A stretch of DNA of 64,000 nucleotides, taken from the NCBI GenBank assembly GCA_903888485.1, contig CAISTS010000055.1:31568-95567 (forward strand). Reading direction: 5' to 3'. The translations under genes and the position numbers were made by a program. The notes below the pieces were generated by a model. The model saw only the letters and a list, made by a program, of their open reading frames with translations. It did not search any database and was not told the origin of the DNA. Below, one piece after another: positions 1 through 8,691 of this stretch (position 1 is its first letter; each line of letters starts with the position of its first letter). This stretch comes from an uncultured bacterium. GTDB taxonomy: Bacteria; Pseudomonadota; Alphaproteobacteria; Rhodospirillales; Rhodospirillaceae.

Positions 1-28
1 TCGGCGGCTTCGTCGCCGTGACGTACCT

Positions 29-247
29 CTAGCAGCAGCGCGACATCCCGCGCCCGTAGCGCGCTTCCATACGCTCGCGGAAGAAGGCCTCGTAGCTCGG
101 GATCGCCTGACCGGGATGCCGGCTTTTCACATGCGCGACATAGACGTCGTAGTCGGGCAGGCCGCACATCAGGCGTGCGGATTGTTGCACGCGCTCGAAC
201 ATCAGGGCGATGACGTTGCGCGAGGCTTCGTAGCCGAGCTTTCTCAT
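29..247 (-). CDS. YbdD/YjiX family small protein (DUF466)
   Basis: A 72-residue soluble protein of the YbdD/YjiX family, whose members are encoded directly after carbon-starvation transporters and are thought to assist them. The family pattern is visible in LMCGLPDYDVYVAHVKSRHP and in the following PSYEAFFRERMEARYG segment. The ATG at 247 overlaps the cstA stop codon by four bases, so translation is probably coupled. The tail ends in SRCC. A longer reading in this frame runs upstream inside cstA and is only an open shadow. Family assignment rests on motif and position; biochemical function is unknown. Confidence 0.85.
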   Translation of the reverse strand: MRKLGYEASRNVIALMFERVQQSARLMCGLPDYDVYVAHVKSRHPGQAIPSYEAFFRERMEARYGRGMSRCC

Positions 248-2280
248 GCGCGCACCGGTTCGCCTTCTAACGTGCTGCCGCGCAACTGCAGCACCGAGCG
301 GATGCCGAAGCCGATCATGGCCAGTACAACGGCCAGGAAGACCGCGGCCAGGGTCGCGTTGATATAGTCGTTGAGGATCAGGCGCTGCATCTCTTCGAGA
401 GACGCGGCGGGCGCCAGCACGCGGCCCTCCTGCAGCGCGGCGTCGAGCATGTTGGCGTGCGAGATGAACCCCACCGCCGGCGCCGGATGCCAGATCTTCT
501 GCACGCCGGCGGTGATGGTGCAGATCAGCAGCCACGCGAGCGGCGCCATGGGCACCCAGACATAGCGGCTGAGCCCATACTTCACGAAAGCCACGGTGAT
601 GAACGTCAGCGCGATGGCGGCCAGCATTTGGTTGGCGACGCCGAACAGCGGCCACAGCGAGTTGATGCCGCCGAAGGGATCGACCACACCCTGATAGAGG
701 AAGTAGCCCCAGGCGGCGACCGCGAGGGTCGTTGCGAGGATGTTGCCGGGCCAGGACGTGGTCCGTCCCAGCGCCGGCGAGACGTGGGCCAGCAGGTCCT
801 GGATCATGAAGCGGGCGACGCGGGTGCCGGCGGTCAGCGTGGTCAGGATGAACAACGCCTCGAACAGGATGGCGAAGTGATACCAGAAGGCCATGGCGGC
901 CTGGCCGCCCACGGCGCTGGAAAGAATCTGCGCCATGCCGAGGGCCAGCGTCGGCGCGCCGCCGGTGCGCGACAGGATCGAAGCCTCGCCGACATCCGCC
1001 GCGGTCTGGGTCAGAATCTCGGGCGTGATGACAAAACCCCATTCCGACACGGTTTGCGCGGCCTGGGCGGCGGTCGTGCCGATGAGGCCGGCGGGGCTGT
1101 TGACGGCGAAGTACAGGCCGGGCTCAAGCACGGTGGCCGCGGTCATCGCCATGATGGCGACGAAGCTTTCCATGGCCATGGAGCCGTAGCCGATGACGCG
1201 CGCTTGCGGCTCCTGGTCGAGCATCTTGGGTGTCGTGCCCGAGGAGATCAGCGCGTGGAAGCCCGAGATCGCGCCGCAGGCGATGGTGATGAAAAGGAAC
1301 GGGAACAAAGAGCCCGAGAACACCGGGCCGGTGCCGTCGACGAAGCGGCTGATGGCCGGGAATTTGAGCTCGGGCAGGGTGACGAGAATGCCGATGGCAA
1401 GACCCAAGATGGTGCCGATCTTCAGGAACGTGGACAGATAGTCGCGCGGCGCCTGCATCATCCACACCGGCATCACCGACGCAGCAAAGCCGTAGATGAT
1501 CATGGCCCACGCCAGCTGCGGGCCGGTGAGGGTGAAGATCGGTCCCCAGGTCGGATCTTGCGCGACCGCATTGCCGCCGATGAGCGCCAGCATCAGAAGC
1601 GCGATGCCCACCGCCGAAATCTCCATCACGCGGCCCGGGCGGATGTAGCGCATGTAGAAGCCCATCAAGAGGGCTATGGGAATGGTCATGGCGACGGTGA
1701 AGGTGCCCCAGGGCGAAGCGGCCAGCGCCTTGACGACGACGAGGCCCAGCACGGCGAGCAGGATCACCATGATCGCCAGGATGCCGATCTGCGCGACGAT
1801 GCCCGCTTCGCGGCCCATGATGTTCTTGATCATCGCGCCCAAGCTCTCGCCATTCCGGCGCGACGAGAACACCAGGATGATGAAATCCTGCACGCAGCCG
1901 GCAAAAACCGCGCCGATGATGATCCACAAGGTGCCCGGCAGATAACCCATCTGCGCGGCGAGCACGGGACCGATCAGCGGGCCCGCGCCGGCGATAGCAG
2001 CGAAGTGGTGGCCGAACAGCACCCACTTGTTGGTGGGCACGTAGTCGAGGCCGTCGGTCATCTTGTGCGCCGGCGTGATGTTGGCGTCACTGAGTTTGAG
2101 AACGCGCGCGGCGATGAAGTGCGAATAGAAGCGGTAGCCGACGAGGTAGGAGCAGACCGCGGCGATCACCAGCCAGGCGGCGTTGATCGGCTCGTTGCGG
2201 GTGAGGGCGACGATACCGAGCGCCACCGCGCCCAGAACGCTCACGCCGATCCACGTCGCATTTTTGACTGCGCCACTCAT
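244..2280 (-). CDS. cstA: Carbon starvation protein CstA, peptide/pyruvate transporter
   Basis: A 678-residue polytopic inner-membrane transporter of the CstA family, close to the 701 residues of the E. coli protein. Known members import peptides or pyruvate during carbon limitation. The N-terminal helix, the conserved YVPTNKWVLFGHHFAAIAGA segment near residues 75-95, the GPLIGPVLAAQ stretch and more than a dozen hydrophobic segments support the call. The ATG at 2280 is chosen because GGGAGG lies just upstream; a longer open frame reaching 2613 lacks family similarity. It is co-transcribed with the downstream YbdD-like gene through a four-base overlap. Confidence 0.95.
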   Translation of the reverse strand: MSGAVKNATWIGVSVLGAVALGIVALTRNEPINAAWLVIAAVCSYLVGYRFYSHFIAARVLKLSDANITPAHKMTDGLDYVPTNKWVLFGHHFAAIAGAGPLIGPVLAAQMGYLPGTLWIIIGAVFAGCVQDFIILVFSSRRNGESLGAMIKNIMGREAGIVAQIGILAIMVILLAVLGLVVVKALAASPWGTFTVAMTIPIALLMGFYMRYIRPGRVMEISAVGIALLMLALIGGNAVAQDPTWGPIFTLTGPQLAWAMIIYGFAASVMPVWMMQAPRDYLSTFLKIGTILGLAIGILVTLPELKFPAISRFVDGTGPVFSGSLFPFLFITIACGAISGFHALISSGTTPKMLDQEPQARVIGYGSMAMESFVAIMAMTAATVLEPGLYFAVNSPAGLIGTTAAQAAQTVSEWGFVITPEILTQTAADVGEASILSRTGGAPTLALGMAQILSSAVGGQAAMAFWYHFAILFEALFILTTLTAGTRVARFMIQDLLAHVSPALGRTTSWPGNILATTLAVAAWGYFLYQGVVDPFGGINSLWPLFGVANQMLAAIALTFITVAFVKYGLSRYVWVPMAPLAWLLICTITAGVQKIWHPAPAVGFISHANMLDAALQEGRVLAPAASLEEMQRLILNDYINATLAAVFLAVVLAMIGFGIRSVLQLRGSTLEGEPVRA

Positions 2281-2372
2281 GAGAAGCCTCCCCGTCCCCG
2301 CGCGCGGGCCCGATGGCCGCGCCGAATAAGCGTACCCCGGCGGCGGAGGCCGTCCAACAATGTTACAGAGTG

Positions 2373-3353
2373 TTAGCGCGCCTGGAGGCGCAGCTTCTTG
2401 GTTTGCTGGGTGGGCCGGAAGCGCTTGAGATATGTCGGCACCACCACCTCTACGGTCGTCGGCGTGATGCCGAACACCGCAAGGCCCGGCCGGCGGCCCG
2501 TGGCCACGTTTCCGAGCCGCAACAGCTTCACCTGATCGGGGGTGAGAAGGGGCTTGGGCAGGAACTGCAGGACCATCGCGCCGATTTCGGCGAGCAGGAA
2601 CGGCACACCCCACACCATGCGTTTGCGTTGGGTCTCGCGGTTCACGATGTGCATGATCTCGCGCATGTCGTACACGCGCGGGCCCGCCAGTTCATAGATC
2701 TTGCCGGCATGGCCCTCGCCGGTCAGGGCCTGGGCCATGGCTTCGACCACGTCGCCGACATAGACCGGCTGGAACTTCGGGCCGCCGCCCGTGGGCGAAT
2801 GCGGGTGGGCGTTGGTGAAGAAGGTGAGAGCCGGGAACCATGCCGCGATGGCGCCGAACAGGTTGAAGAAGCCGTCCTCGGTGCCGAACACCACGCTCGG
2901 GCGGAAGATGGTCGCGCCCGGGAAGGCGTTGCGCACGGCCATTTCGCCGGCCTCCTTGCTGCGGGCATAGGACGAAGGCGACTGGTCGTCGGCGCCGAGG
3001 GCCGACAAGTGCAGCAGACGCTTCACACCGGCCGCCGCCGCGGCCTTGGCGACGATGGTCGCGCCGTCCACGTGGATGCGCTGGAAGGTGCGCCCGCCGC
3101 GTTCAAACAGGATGCCGACCAGGTTGATCACCGCATCGGCCCCGGCCACGGCCTTGGCGACGGCGGCCTCATCGGTGACCGAGCAGGGGACGAGGGCGAT
3201 CTGACCGGTGTTGCCGGCCGGCTTCAAGAAGCCTGCCTGCGCGGTGTCGCGCACGGCCACCCGCACGCGCCAACCCTGGGCCGCCAGATGGCGCACCAGA
3301 TAGCGGCCGATGAAGCCCGAACCGCCGAAAATCGTCACCAGTTTTCCGCTCAT
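2373..3353 (-). CDS. NDUFA9-like NAD(P)-binding epimerase/reductase
   Basis: A 326-residue atypical short-chain dehydrogenase of the complex I NDUFA9 subunit family. The Rossmann glycine motif FGGSGFIGRYLVRHL lies at residues 8-22, followed by INLVGILFERGG and the SYARSKEAGE active-site region. NDUFA9-type proteins bind NADPH and associate with respiratory complex I or act as quinone-linked reductases; here only the family can be stated. ATG 3353 gives a start immediately before the glycine motif; the longer frame to 3467 adds non-conserved residues. It ends about 90 bases upstream of cstA on the same strand, but cstA has its own ribosome site. Confidence 0.85.
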   Translation of the reverse strand: MSGKLVTIFGGSGFIGRYLVRHLAAQGWRVRVAVRDTAQAGFLKPAGNTGQIALVPCSVTDEAAVAKAVAGADAVINLVGILFERGGRTFQRIHVDGATIVAKAAAAAGVKRLLHLSALGADDQSPSSYARSKEAGEMAVRNAFPGATIFRPSVVFGTEDGFFNLFGAIAAWFPALTFFTNAHPHSPTGGGPKFQPVYVGDVVEAMAQALTGEGHAGKIYELAGPRVYDMREIMHIVNRETQRKRMVWGVPFLLAEIGAMVLQFLPKPLLTPDQVKLLRLGNVATGRRPGLAVFGITPTTVEVVVPTYLKRFRPTQQTKKLRLQAR

Positions 3354-3495
3354 ACGTCCCGCCCCAAAAAGCGCCGAATCACGATCCTGTGCCTCTTCAG
3401 TCGCACAAAAAGACCTGGACTGGCAACATGTTGGCCGGGTGGGAAAGGCGCTTTTCCGGCCAAGCACTTAGCCGGGTGGCTTTAGCCCGGTTGCA

Positions 3496-3524
3496 TTGAC
3501 ATCGGGGGTAGGGCGCTGTATCCG
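3496..3524 (+). promoter_or_regulatory. Sigma-70 type promoter for tRNA-Leu
   Basis: TTGACA at 3496-3501 and TATCCG at 3519-3524 are separated by 17 bases. Transcription would start near 3531, about 40 bases before the mature tRNA. The -35 box is perfect and the -10 box is weak. Confidence 0.5.
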
Positions 3525-3573
3525 TCTCGCCCTGTTCGACAACGGGGCCGTTCGGCTCCGCACCCCTCAAAGT

Positions 3574-3660
<87 letters not shown>

Positions 3661-3818
3661 AACTTTCCAAGTGATTGATATTCCGACGTTGTGTGAATCC
3701 GGTGCGACAGCTGCGCCGGATTTTTCATTGTCGCGCTGCTGAAATTCCATGGATTATCAACGCGGGTGGTAGTCAGAGGCGAGTTCACACATTCACCCCC
3801 GCTAGAGTGACCAATCTT

Positions 3819-4538
3819 ATGTCACAGACAACTGAAATTGGACGTGTCGCCGGGCTCTATCGGTATCCCGTCAAGTTGATGCGCGGTGAGTCCGTTAGCG
3901 CGGTTGATGTGCGCTGGAGCGGGATCGATGGCGATCGGCAGTACGCATTTTACAAGAGAAACGATAAATCGAGATTTCCCTGGCTTACCGCCCGCGCCGT
4001 TTCAAAAATGGTGCTGTTCGAAGCCCTGTATGATGACGGCAGCAATCCCAGAACATCGCGTGTTACCGTAAATACACCGGATGGTGGCACGTTTGACGTC
4101 ACGTCGGATGCACTCGCTGCGTTGTTGTCTAGTGAGGCCGGAGAAGATGTGGCGTTGCTCCAGGTGGGACGGGGTACATTCGACAGCATGCCGATATCCG
4201 TTGTCGGCGACGCCACGTTAGCCGCGCTTGGCCGCGTTTATGGCCGAGATGTCGAAGCCGTTAGATTTCGGCCCAACATTGTGATTGATAGTGGCAATGA
4301 ACGGGATTGGCTGAATGGTTGCTTGATATTTGGCGATGCCGAAGGTGGCGTACAGATACGCTTAAACAAGCCGATTGATCGCTGTAGCCTCGTTACTGTC
4401 GATCCCCGCACGGCGTCGCGAGAGCCCGGACTGTTGCGTGCGGTTGTAGAAAATTTCCAGAACGAAATCGGCGCATATGGGGTTGCAGAACGTCTCGGCA
4501 GGTTGGAAATTGGTATGAAGGTCTGGCTTCCGAAATAG
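3819..4538 (+). CDS. MOSC domain protein (MOCO sulfurase C-terminal/YcbX-like)
   Basis: A 239-residue MOSC protein. An N-terminal MOSC beta-barrel (GRVAGLYRYPVKLMRGESV, residues 7-25) leads into the main domain with RPNIVID and the conserved DRCSLVTVDP segment, which carries the Cys typical of YcbX/mARC-type proteins. Such proteins bind molybdenum cofactor and reduce or transfer sulfur to N-hydroxylated substrates; no specific substrate can be inferred. ATG 3819 is chosen because the barrel begins right after it. The gene looks less GC-rich than its surroundings and is the only gene between the two 29-bp tRNA-derived repeats, which marks it as acquired. A broken copy of its last third lies at 8692-8946. 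Confidence 0.85.
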   Translation: MSQTTEIGRVAGLYRYPVKLMRGESVSAVDVRWSGIDGDRQYAFYKRNDKSRFPWLTARAVSKMVLFEALYDDGSNPRTSRVTVNTPDGGTFDVTSDALAALLSSEAGEDVALLQVGRGTFDSMPISVVGDATLAALGRVYGRDVEAVRFRPNIVIDSGNERDWLNGCLIFGDAEGGVQIRLNKPIDRCSLVTVDPRTASREPGLLRAVVENFQNEIGAYGVAERLGRLEIGMKVWLPK

Positions 4539-4631
4539 GTGCGACAATAGCCGTTACAACGCCAGCAGATGACGAAATCCCGGTTTGTCGCACTTGCCGC
4601 TAAGTCGTTGATTTAAATCATTTGCGGCACA

Positions 4632-4660
4632 CCTATCCTGGGCACCAAACTTTCCAAGTG
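4632..4660 (+). repeat. Att-like direct repeat, right copy
   Basis: Exact second copy of the 29 bases at 3645-3673. The segment between the copies plus one repeat is 987 bp, and its only gene is the MOSC gene. The first base outside the match differs on the left (T versus A). Confidence 0.8.
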
Positions 4661-5078
4661 CGCGTTTTACTTTATTGGGATTTTTGCCTTCCTCGTCCGC
4701 ACCGTTCCGTTGCGAACAAAAAGTGCGACGTTCTGGGGAGTTGTTGGTGGAAACCTCCGTCGAAATCACTGTTTGCGTAGACGAGGTCGTCCTTCGCGTT
4801 AGTGTTGCTTGGCTACAGCAAACGCATAGCTGAAGCGGCGAGCTGCGCTCAGCAGCGTGCAATACGCGCCGCCCATCGCAGTGCCGTCGATGCCGCGGCC
4901 CCGTGAAGGCAAAATCGGCAACCCAATTCTCTCCTCAAGCGGCGCTGCCGCTTTGCGAATAAGCATTCGAGCCGAAATTTATTTGCGCCCAGCGGGGCTT
5001 CTAATGCAGATCAACTCCTATCAGTCCTGGGCGATCGTGCGACGGCAAGATTTTGTCCAATCAGCGGTGGATTTATGG

Positions 5079-5122
5079 GCGCCGTCATTTAGCTCGATCG
5101 GATGACGGCGCTTTCTCTTTTT
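5079..5122 (+). terminator. Rho-independent terminator
   Basis: GCGCCGTCAT (5079-5088) and ATGACGGCGC (5102-5111) form a perfect 10-bp stem with a 13-base loop, followed by TTTCTCTTTTT. It points along the plus strand although no clear gene precedes it, so it may end an unrecognised RNA or a lost gene. Confidence 0.75.
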
Positions 5123-5193
5123 GGGAGTTCCGGCTTTTTTTAAGTCTTTGGTTACCGCGAATGGCGAGGCTGAGGCCTGTTCGTCTCATTTGA

Positions 5194-5661
5194 ATGAAGG
5201 CTGCTGTGTTCGCGGACTTGAGATTTCTGGTTGTCGATGACGACATTTCGTCCATTGAGGGCTTGTCGCACCTCCTGGGGCGGCTTGGCGCCATCAAGGT
5301 TTCGATGGCTCGCTCGGGACACGAGGCGTTCGAAATTCTCGCTAAAAGTCGGCAACGCTTTGATTGTCTCATCAGCGATGTTTTCATGGCCGATGGCAAC
5401 GGCCTCGAATTGCTACATCAAATACGCACGACAAGCGTGGCCCGGTCTTTTCGCCCTGATATGAGCATCGTGCTGATGTCTGGGATGGCTTCAGCGACCA
5501 TTGCCGATACCGCGAGGCGTCTGGATGCAAATGCGTTCATTGTGAAGCCGTTCACAATGCACAAGCTGCAGGCGACAATTGCGGCATCGCGCCGCCGTGC
5601 CTTCCCACTCAATCGCGATCGGTACATCCAGATAGATACTAAAGAATTGCAGGTCGCATAG
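5194..5661 (+). CDS. Stand-alone receiver-domain response regulator
   Basis: A 155-residue CheY-like receiver with no output domain. Acidic pocket residues lie in VVDDD (Asp15-17), the phospho-acceptor is Asp62 in LISDVFMADGNG, the switch Ser is Ser96 in LMSGM, and Lys118 lies in IVKPF. It would be phosphorylated by a histidine kinase encoded elsewhere. The C-terminal extension RRRAFPLNRDRYIQID resembles the tail of the second receiver at 6143-6607 (RRTVFPPNFARYNEVY), so the two are diverged paralogues. No good ribosome site precedes ATG 5194. It lies in the accessory stretch downstream of the tRNA-Leu scar. Confidence 0.85.
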   Translation: MKAAVFADLRFLVVDDDISSIEGLSHLLGRLGAIKVSMARSGHEAFEILAKSRQRFDCLISDVFMADGNGLELLHQIRTTSVARSFRPDMSIVLMSGMASATIADTARRLDANAFIVKPFTMHKLQATIAASRRRAFPLNRDRYIQIDTKELQVA

Positions 5662-5735
5662 CGGGGCCAAAGTCGCGCCGCGCAATGTTGACTAACAGCA
5701 AATCCCAGCGCCGTTTATTAGCAAAGACAAAGATC

Positions 5736-5918
5736 ATGCCCGCGACAAATACGATCTATATTCGGTTACTCAATGCATGCGTGACGCACAAAGCCGAACC
5801 TGCCGAAATCATAAGTCTTCTGGCTTTCAATGCGTTCGTTGAGCAAAACAATGAGAGGCTGCACTTTTGGAGGCGCATGGCCGACGTCGATATGCACCGG
5901 CGCCTGCGCTTTACCTAG
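5736..5918 (+). CDS. Hypothetical small protein
   Basis: A possible 60-residue protein that reads as plausible helical sequence (IYIRLLNACVTHKAEPAEIISLLAFNAFV). It starts at ATG 5736, 75 bases after the first receiver gene; the frame is open from 5685. No family is recognised and no strong ribosome site is visible, so it may be spurious. Confidence 0.35.
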   Translation: MPATNTIYIRLLNACVTHKAEPAEIISLLAFNAFVEQNNERLHFWRRMADVDMHRRLRFT

Positions 5919-6142
5919 CTAAGGCAAAGGAAGTGGTTCGGCGCCGTGGCCGTACGATGGTCTGTTCTAAACGAATAGTTGTTCTGATGGCCGGGCAATT
6001 GCACCGCTAGAAGGAAACCGCGGAACGGCTGACCGCGGCCACGAACTAAAGTGCAACCTTGTACGGACGTGCTAAATGTCTCGCGCATTTGACCTGACAG
6101 ATCGGTTCGAGTCCCTCCCATTTTCACCAAGCAGTCTCAGCG
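5919..6142 (+). other. Intergenic region with tRNA 3'-end-like scar
   Basis: 224 bases without a gene. Positions 6104-6129 read like the T-loop, 3' acceptor strand and CCA of a tRNA (GGTTCGAGTCCCTCCC, then ATTTTCACCA). No matching T-stem, anticodon arm or D arm lies upstream, so it looks like half of a recombined tRNA attachment site rather than a working tRNA. Confidence 0.4.
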
Positions 6143-6607
6143 ATGCCAACCGTCGAGCAAGTTCTTCTCCGAATCGTCGCACTTGTCGTTGACGACAACC
6201 CCGATCACCAAAACCTACTCGCGCTCCAACTCCTGAGCCTCGGCGCAAAGGAGGTTCTGACTGCGGCGAACGGCCTGGAGGCGATTGCTCTTCTGAAGGG
6301 GCGCACGCAGACGTTGGACTTGATCGTTGCAGAGGTGCGCATGCCCAATGGCAACGGCCTGCAGCTTTTGCAAGCTGTACGCTGCGGCCTGACTAAGAAC
6401 ATGCGGGTGAACTCGACATTTGTGCTCGTTACAGCCAAGCCCGAAGTGGGGATCATACAAACCGCCTCGGCCCTCGACGCCAACGGCTTCATCGCGAAGC
6501 CGATCAAGGGGGCGAAACTGGAGCCCGCCATTTTGAAGGCGCGCCGCACGGTTTTCCCGCCAAACTTCGCCCGCTACAACGAAGTTTATGTACCGGACAA
6601 TATCTGA
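6143..6607 (+). CDS. Receiver-like protein with Glu in place of the phospho-Asp
   Basis: A 154-residue receiver fold paralogous to the 5194-5661 gene. The acidic pair Asp17-Asp18 (VVDDN), Thr97 (LVTAKP) and Lys119 (IAKPI) are kept. The strand that should carry the phospho-acceptor reads LIVAEVRMPNGNG, with Glu64 where Asp is expected. Glu at this place often mimics the phosphorylated state or marks a pseudo-receiver, so the protein may signal independently of a kinase. It ends 12 bases before the DUF2336 gene, suggesting a two-gene operon and a possible partnership. Confidence 0.85.
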   Translation: MPTVEQVLLRIVALVVDDNPDHQNLLALQLLSLGAKEVLTAANGLEAIALLKGRTQTLDLIVAEVRMPNGNGLQLLQAVRCGLTKNMRVNSTFVLVTAKPEVGIIQTASALDANGFIAKPIKGAKLEPAILKARRTVFPPNFARYNEVYVPDNI

Positions 6608-6619
6608 GGGTCACGACAG

Positions 6620-7732
6620 ATGGAAACTGACCCACCGCTTCCTTCAAGAGCACCAACGTCGTCAAACGCCGCCGATGGGGTGCAGGGCCTGAGCGCGGCG
6701 GAGTATCTGGCGGCGGAAGACCGGCTTACGGCGGCGGAAAAAGCAGCACTCGCCAGTCATCTCGCCGCGGGCTTGGGTTCACCTGCGCACGAAGGCATTG
6801 TGGAGGCCGAGGCGGTATTGCGGCTCATAGCGTGGAATGCCGAGCCGCCTGTATTGGAGGCGATGGCGGAGGCTGCCGCGGCCAATCCAAATACACCGCG
6901 CAGCATCGCCTGGGCTTTGGCGAACGACCACGAAGCCGCGGCGATGGTGGTGCTGGAAGTCTGTGCCGCACTGTCAGACGAAGATCTCATAGGCATTGTG
7001 CAAGCTGGGACCAGCTCTAGCAAGGCGTGCGCCATTGCCCGTCGCCCGGAGGTCAGCGAAAAAGTCTCAAGCTGCCTTGTCGATCAAGGTGGTGAGGACG
7101 CTGTGCATGCGCTCCTTGCCAACGTGAAGGCGGCGATTCCCAGCGACGCTTTTAGCAAGGTGCTAGACCGATTCAGCGACAGTGAGCGTATCCACGAAGG
7201 CATTCTTGACCGACCATCCGTGCCCGGCTTTCTCGTGCAGCGGCTGTCAACCTTGGTGAGCGCGAAACTACGCACCAAACTGGCCGAGCGCAGCGTGCTG
7301 GACGTGTTGCCGGGCTACGCGGACGAACGCAGCGCTGCTGAATGGGATAAGCATCTTGCGGCCATGGTGCGTGATGGGTCTCTCGATGAAACCAGACTCG
7401 TGCGTGAATTGTGTTCGGGAAATCTCGAGTTCTTTGTCCGCGCTTTGTCGGCTTTAAGCGGAACGAGTTATGTGGAGGTTCGGGGCGCTGTGCTAGATAC
7501 GCCGCCGGCGCTTGCGTCGGCTTGGGAGAAAGCCGCCTTGCCCAAGGGTTGGATGCCCGTGGCGGCGGCAGTCGTGGCCGCGCTTATCCAAACAGACCGT
7601 AGCGCAGGCCACACCGACCGTGATTTGTTCTGCCGCAATATAGTCACTTGCACCTTAGCTAACCTCAGGGCCGCGAATTTCACGCTCACCGACGCCCAAC
7701 GGCGACTCTTTCACACCCACCGAGGGCGTTAA
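6620..7732 (+). CDS. DUF2336-like helical repeat protein
   Basis: A 370-residue Ala/Leu-rich, all-helical, soluble protein without a signal peptide. Helical pairs such as VEAEAVLRLIAWNAEPPVLEAM and TPRSIAWALANDHEAAAMVVLEV resemble the HEAT-like repeats of DUF2336 proteins, an alphaproteobacterial family of unknown role often found near two-component genes. It follows the Glu-substituted receiver by 12 bases, so the two are probably translated from one message and may interact. Assignment rests on composition and repeat pattern; another HEAT-type family remains possible. Confidence 0.6.
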   Translation: METDPPLPSRAPTSSNAADGVQGLSAAEYLAAEDRLTAAEKAALASHLAAGLGSPAHEGIVEAEAVLRLIAWNAEPPVLEAMAEAAAANPNTPRSIAWALANDHEAAAMVVLEVCAALSDEDLIGIVQAGTSSSKACAIARRPEVSEKVSSCLVDQGGEDAVHALLANVKAAIPSDAFSKVLDRFSDSERIHEGILDRPSVPGFLVQRLSTLVSAKLRTKLAERSVLDVLPGYADERSAAEWDKHLAAMVRDGSLDETRLVRELCSGNLEFFVRALSALSGTSYVEVRGAVLDTPPALASAWEKAALPKGWMPVAAAVVAALIQTDRSAGHTDRDLFCRNIVTCTLANLRAANFTLTDAQRRLFHTHRGR

Positions 7733-7869
7733 TCCCGGAGAGCATTGCGCGGGCTGTGTGCGTGGTCCGCGCCGGAAGCGCCAATATCTCAGGTTGAGCG
7801 TACCAATGCCTTGACCACCGATCCGGCGAAAACCCGACAGAGGGTGAGGTTTGTGCGCGGCCGCGTGAT

Positions 7870-8571
7870 TTAGTCGATTTTGACGCGGTTCACGGGTTCA
7901 CAGTCCCTCTGGGATGCGATCTCCCGGCCGCGATCTTTGAGGCTGGGCATCGAGAAGGCCAGCCGAAATCCCTCGGCGTTCACTTCAAAGGTTGTCGAGA
8001 TGCCATCCCGTGCCTGATGCAGGGGCTCGTCGCCAATTTTGAAGCCGAATTTCTGCGACAGGTCTGCGATGAGCGCGACATATTCCGGCGTGTTTGGCCT
8101 GGTGCGAAAGACGCGCGCGATTGATTTTACGCCCAGGCGCACGTGATCATCCGCATCAATCACATCGAACTCGACAGCGGTCGAATGCCCGCTGTCGGAT
8201 GTAAAAATGGCGACAAACGGCGCAATCGATGCACAAACACCCTTAATTCTCAAAAATATGCGCAGCGTTTTTTGATCGAGGAGAAAGCGGCCATCCTCGG
8301 TCACGTGCCCGGCCAAGAGCTTGCGATCGGGGTCGTTAAGTTCGGGTAAGGCCGCCTTTAAATCGAGGGCGGCGGGGCGGCTGTTGGCGATGCGCGAGAG
8401 ATCGTTGATCTCTACGGCATTCAGAACGGAAGGCGGATCGCCAAGACATATGTCCGAAAAGCAATACAGCCGCTCAGCCGCCGCGGCAGGAGACGGCATT
8501 GCCCACAAAGCGACCATCGCCGCTGTAGATGCTAATGCGGCGTAAAGGTGTGGTTGATGAAGTCGCGGCAC
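7870..8571 (-). CDS. Secreted hypothetical protein
   Basis: A 233-residue protein with a Sec signal peptide (hydrophobic ALASTAAMVALWAM, then PSPAAAAE with probable cleavage near residue 32). The mature part begins RLYCFSDICLGD and has four cysteines, two of them close together at the N-terminus, suggesting a disulfide-stabilised periplasmic protein. The frame is intact and the codon use looks coding, but I do not recognise the family. It is convergent with the DUF2336 gene, with 137 bases between them. Confidence 0.7.
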   Translation of the reverse strand: MPRLHQPHLYAALASTAAMVALWAMPSPAAAAERLYCFSDICLGDPPSVLNAVEINDLSRIANSRPAALDLKAALPELNDPDRKLLAGHVTEDGRFLLDQKTLRIFLRIKGVCASIAPFVAIFTSDSGHSTAVEFDVIDADDHVRLGVKSIARVFRTRPNTPEYVALIADLSQKFGFKIGDEPLHQARDGISTTFEVNAEGFRLAFSMPSLKDRGREIASQRDCEPVNRVKID

Positions 8572-8691
8572 GGGGATGACGCTAAGCGTTATTGCCGACC
8601 ACGTCTATGCATCATTGTTGCGGCTCAACGGGGATCGGAGTTGTGTTTTTGTAGATCCGCCGATTCTGATGTTAGGTGACGAACTCGCCGA

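Larger units (their letters stand above)
4539..5193 (+). other. Non-coding stretch with att-side inverted repeat and terminator
   Basis: 655 bases without a convincing gene. An imperfect inverted repeat (TGCCGC at 4595-4600, TGATTTAAATCA at 4609-4620, GCGGCA at 4624-4629) sits directly left of the right-hand 29-bp repeat, a typical place for recombinase arm or core sites. An 82-codon open frame at 4857-5105 has no recognisable features and ends inside the terminator at 5079-5122. Confidence 0.6.

Noticed and set aside
457..2376. 639-codon plus-strand frame opposite cstA
   Set aside because: Arg/Gly/Asp-rich composition typical of a shadow opposite a high-GC membrane protein gene; cstA is unmistakable.
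2313..3485. 390-codon plus-strand frame opposite the NDUFA9-like gene
   Set aside because: His/Arg/Gly-rich shadow composition with no motif, and the opposite strand has a clear Rossmann protein.
4857..5105. 82-codon frame after the right att-like repeat
   Set aside because: No ribosome site, no motif, and it ends inside a rho-independent terminator.
6040..6129. A complete tRNA or tmRNA gene ending at 6129
   Set aside because: The T-stem does not pair and no D arm or anticodon arm can be drawn.
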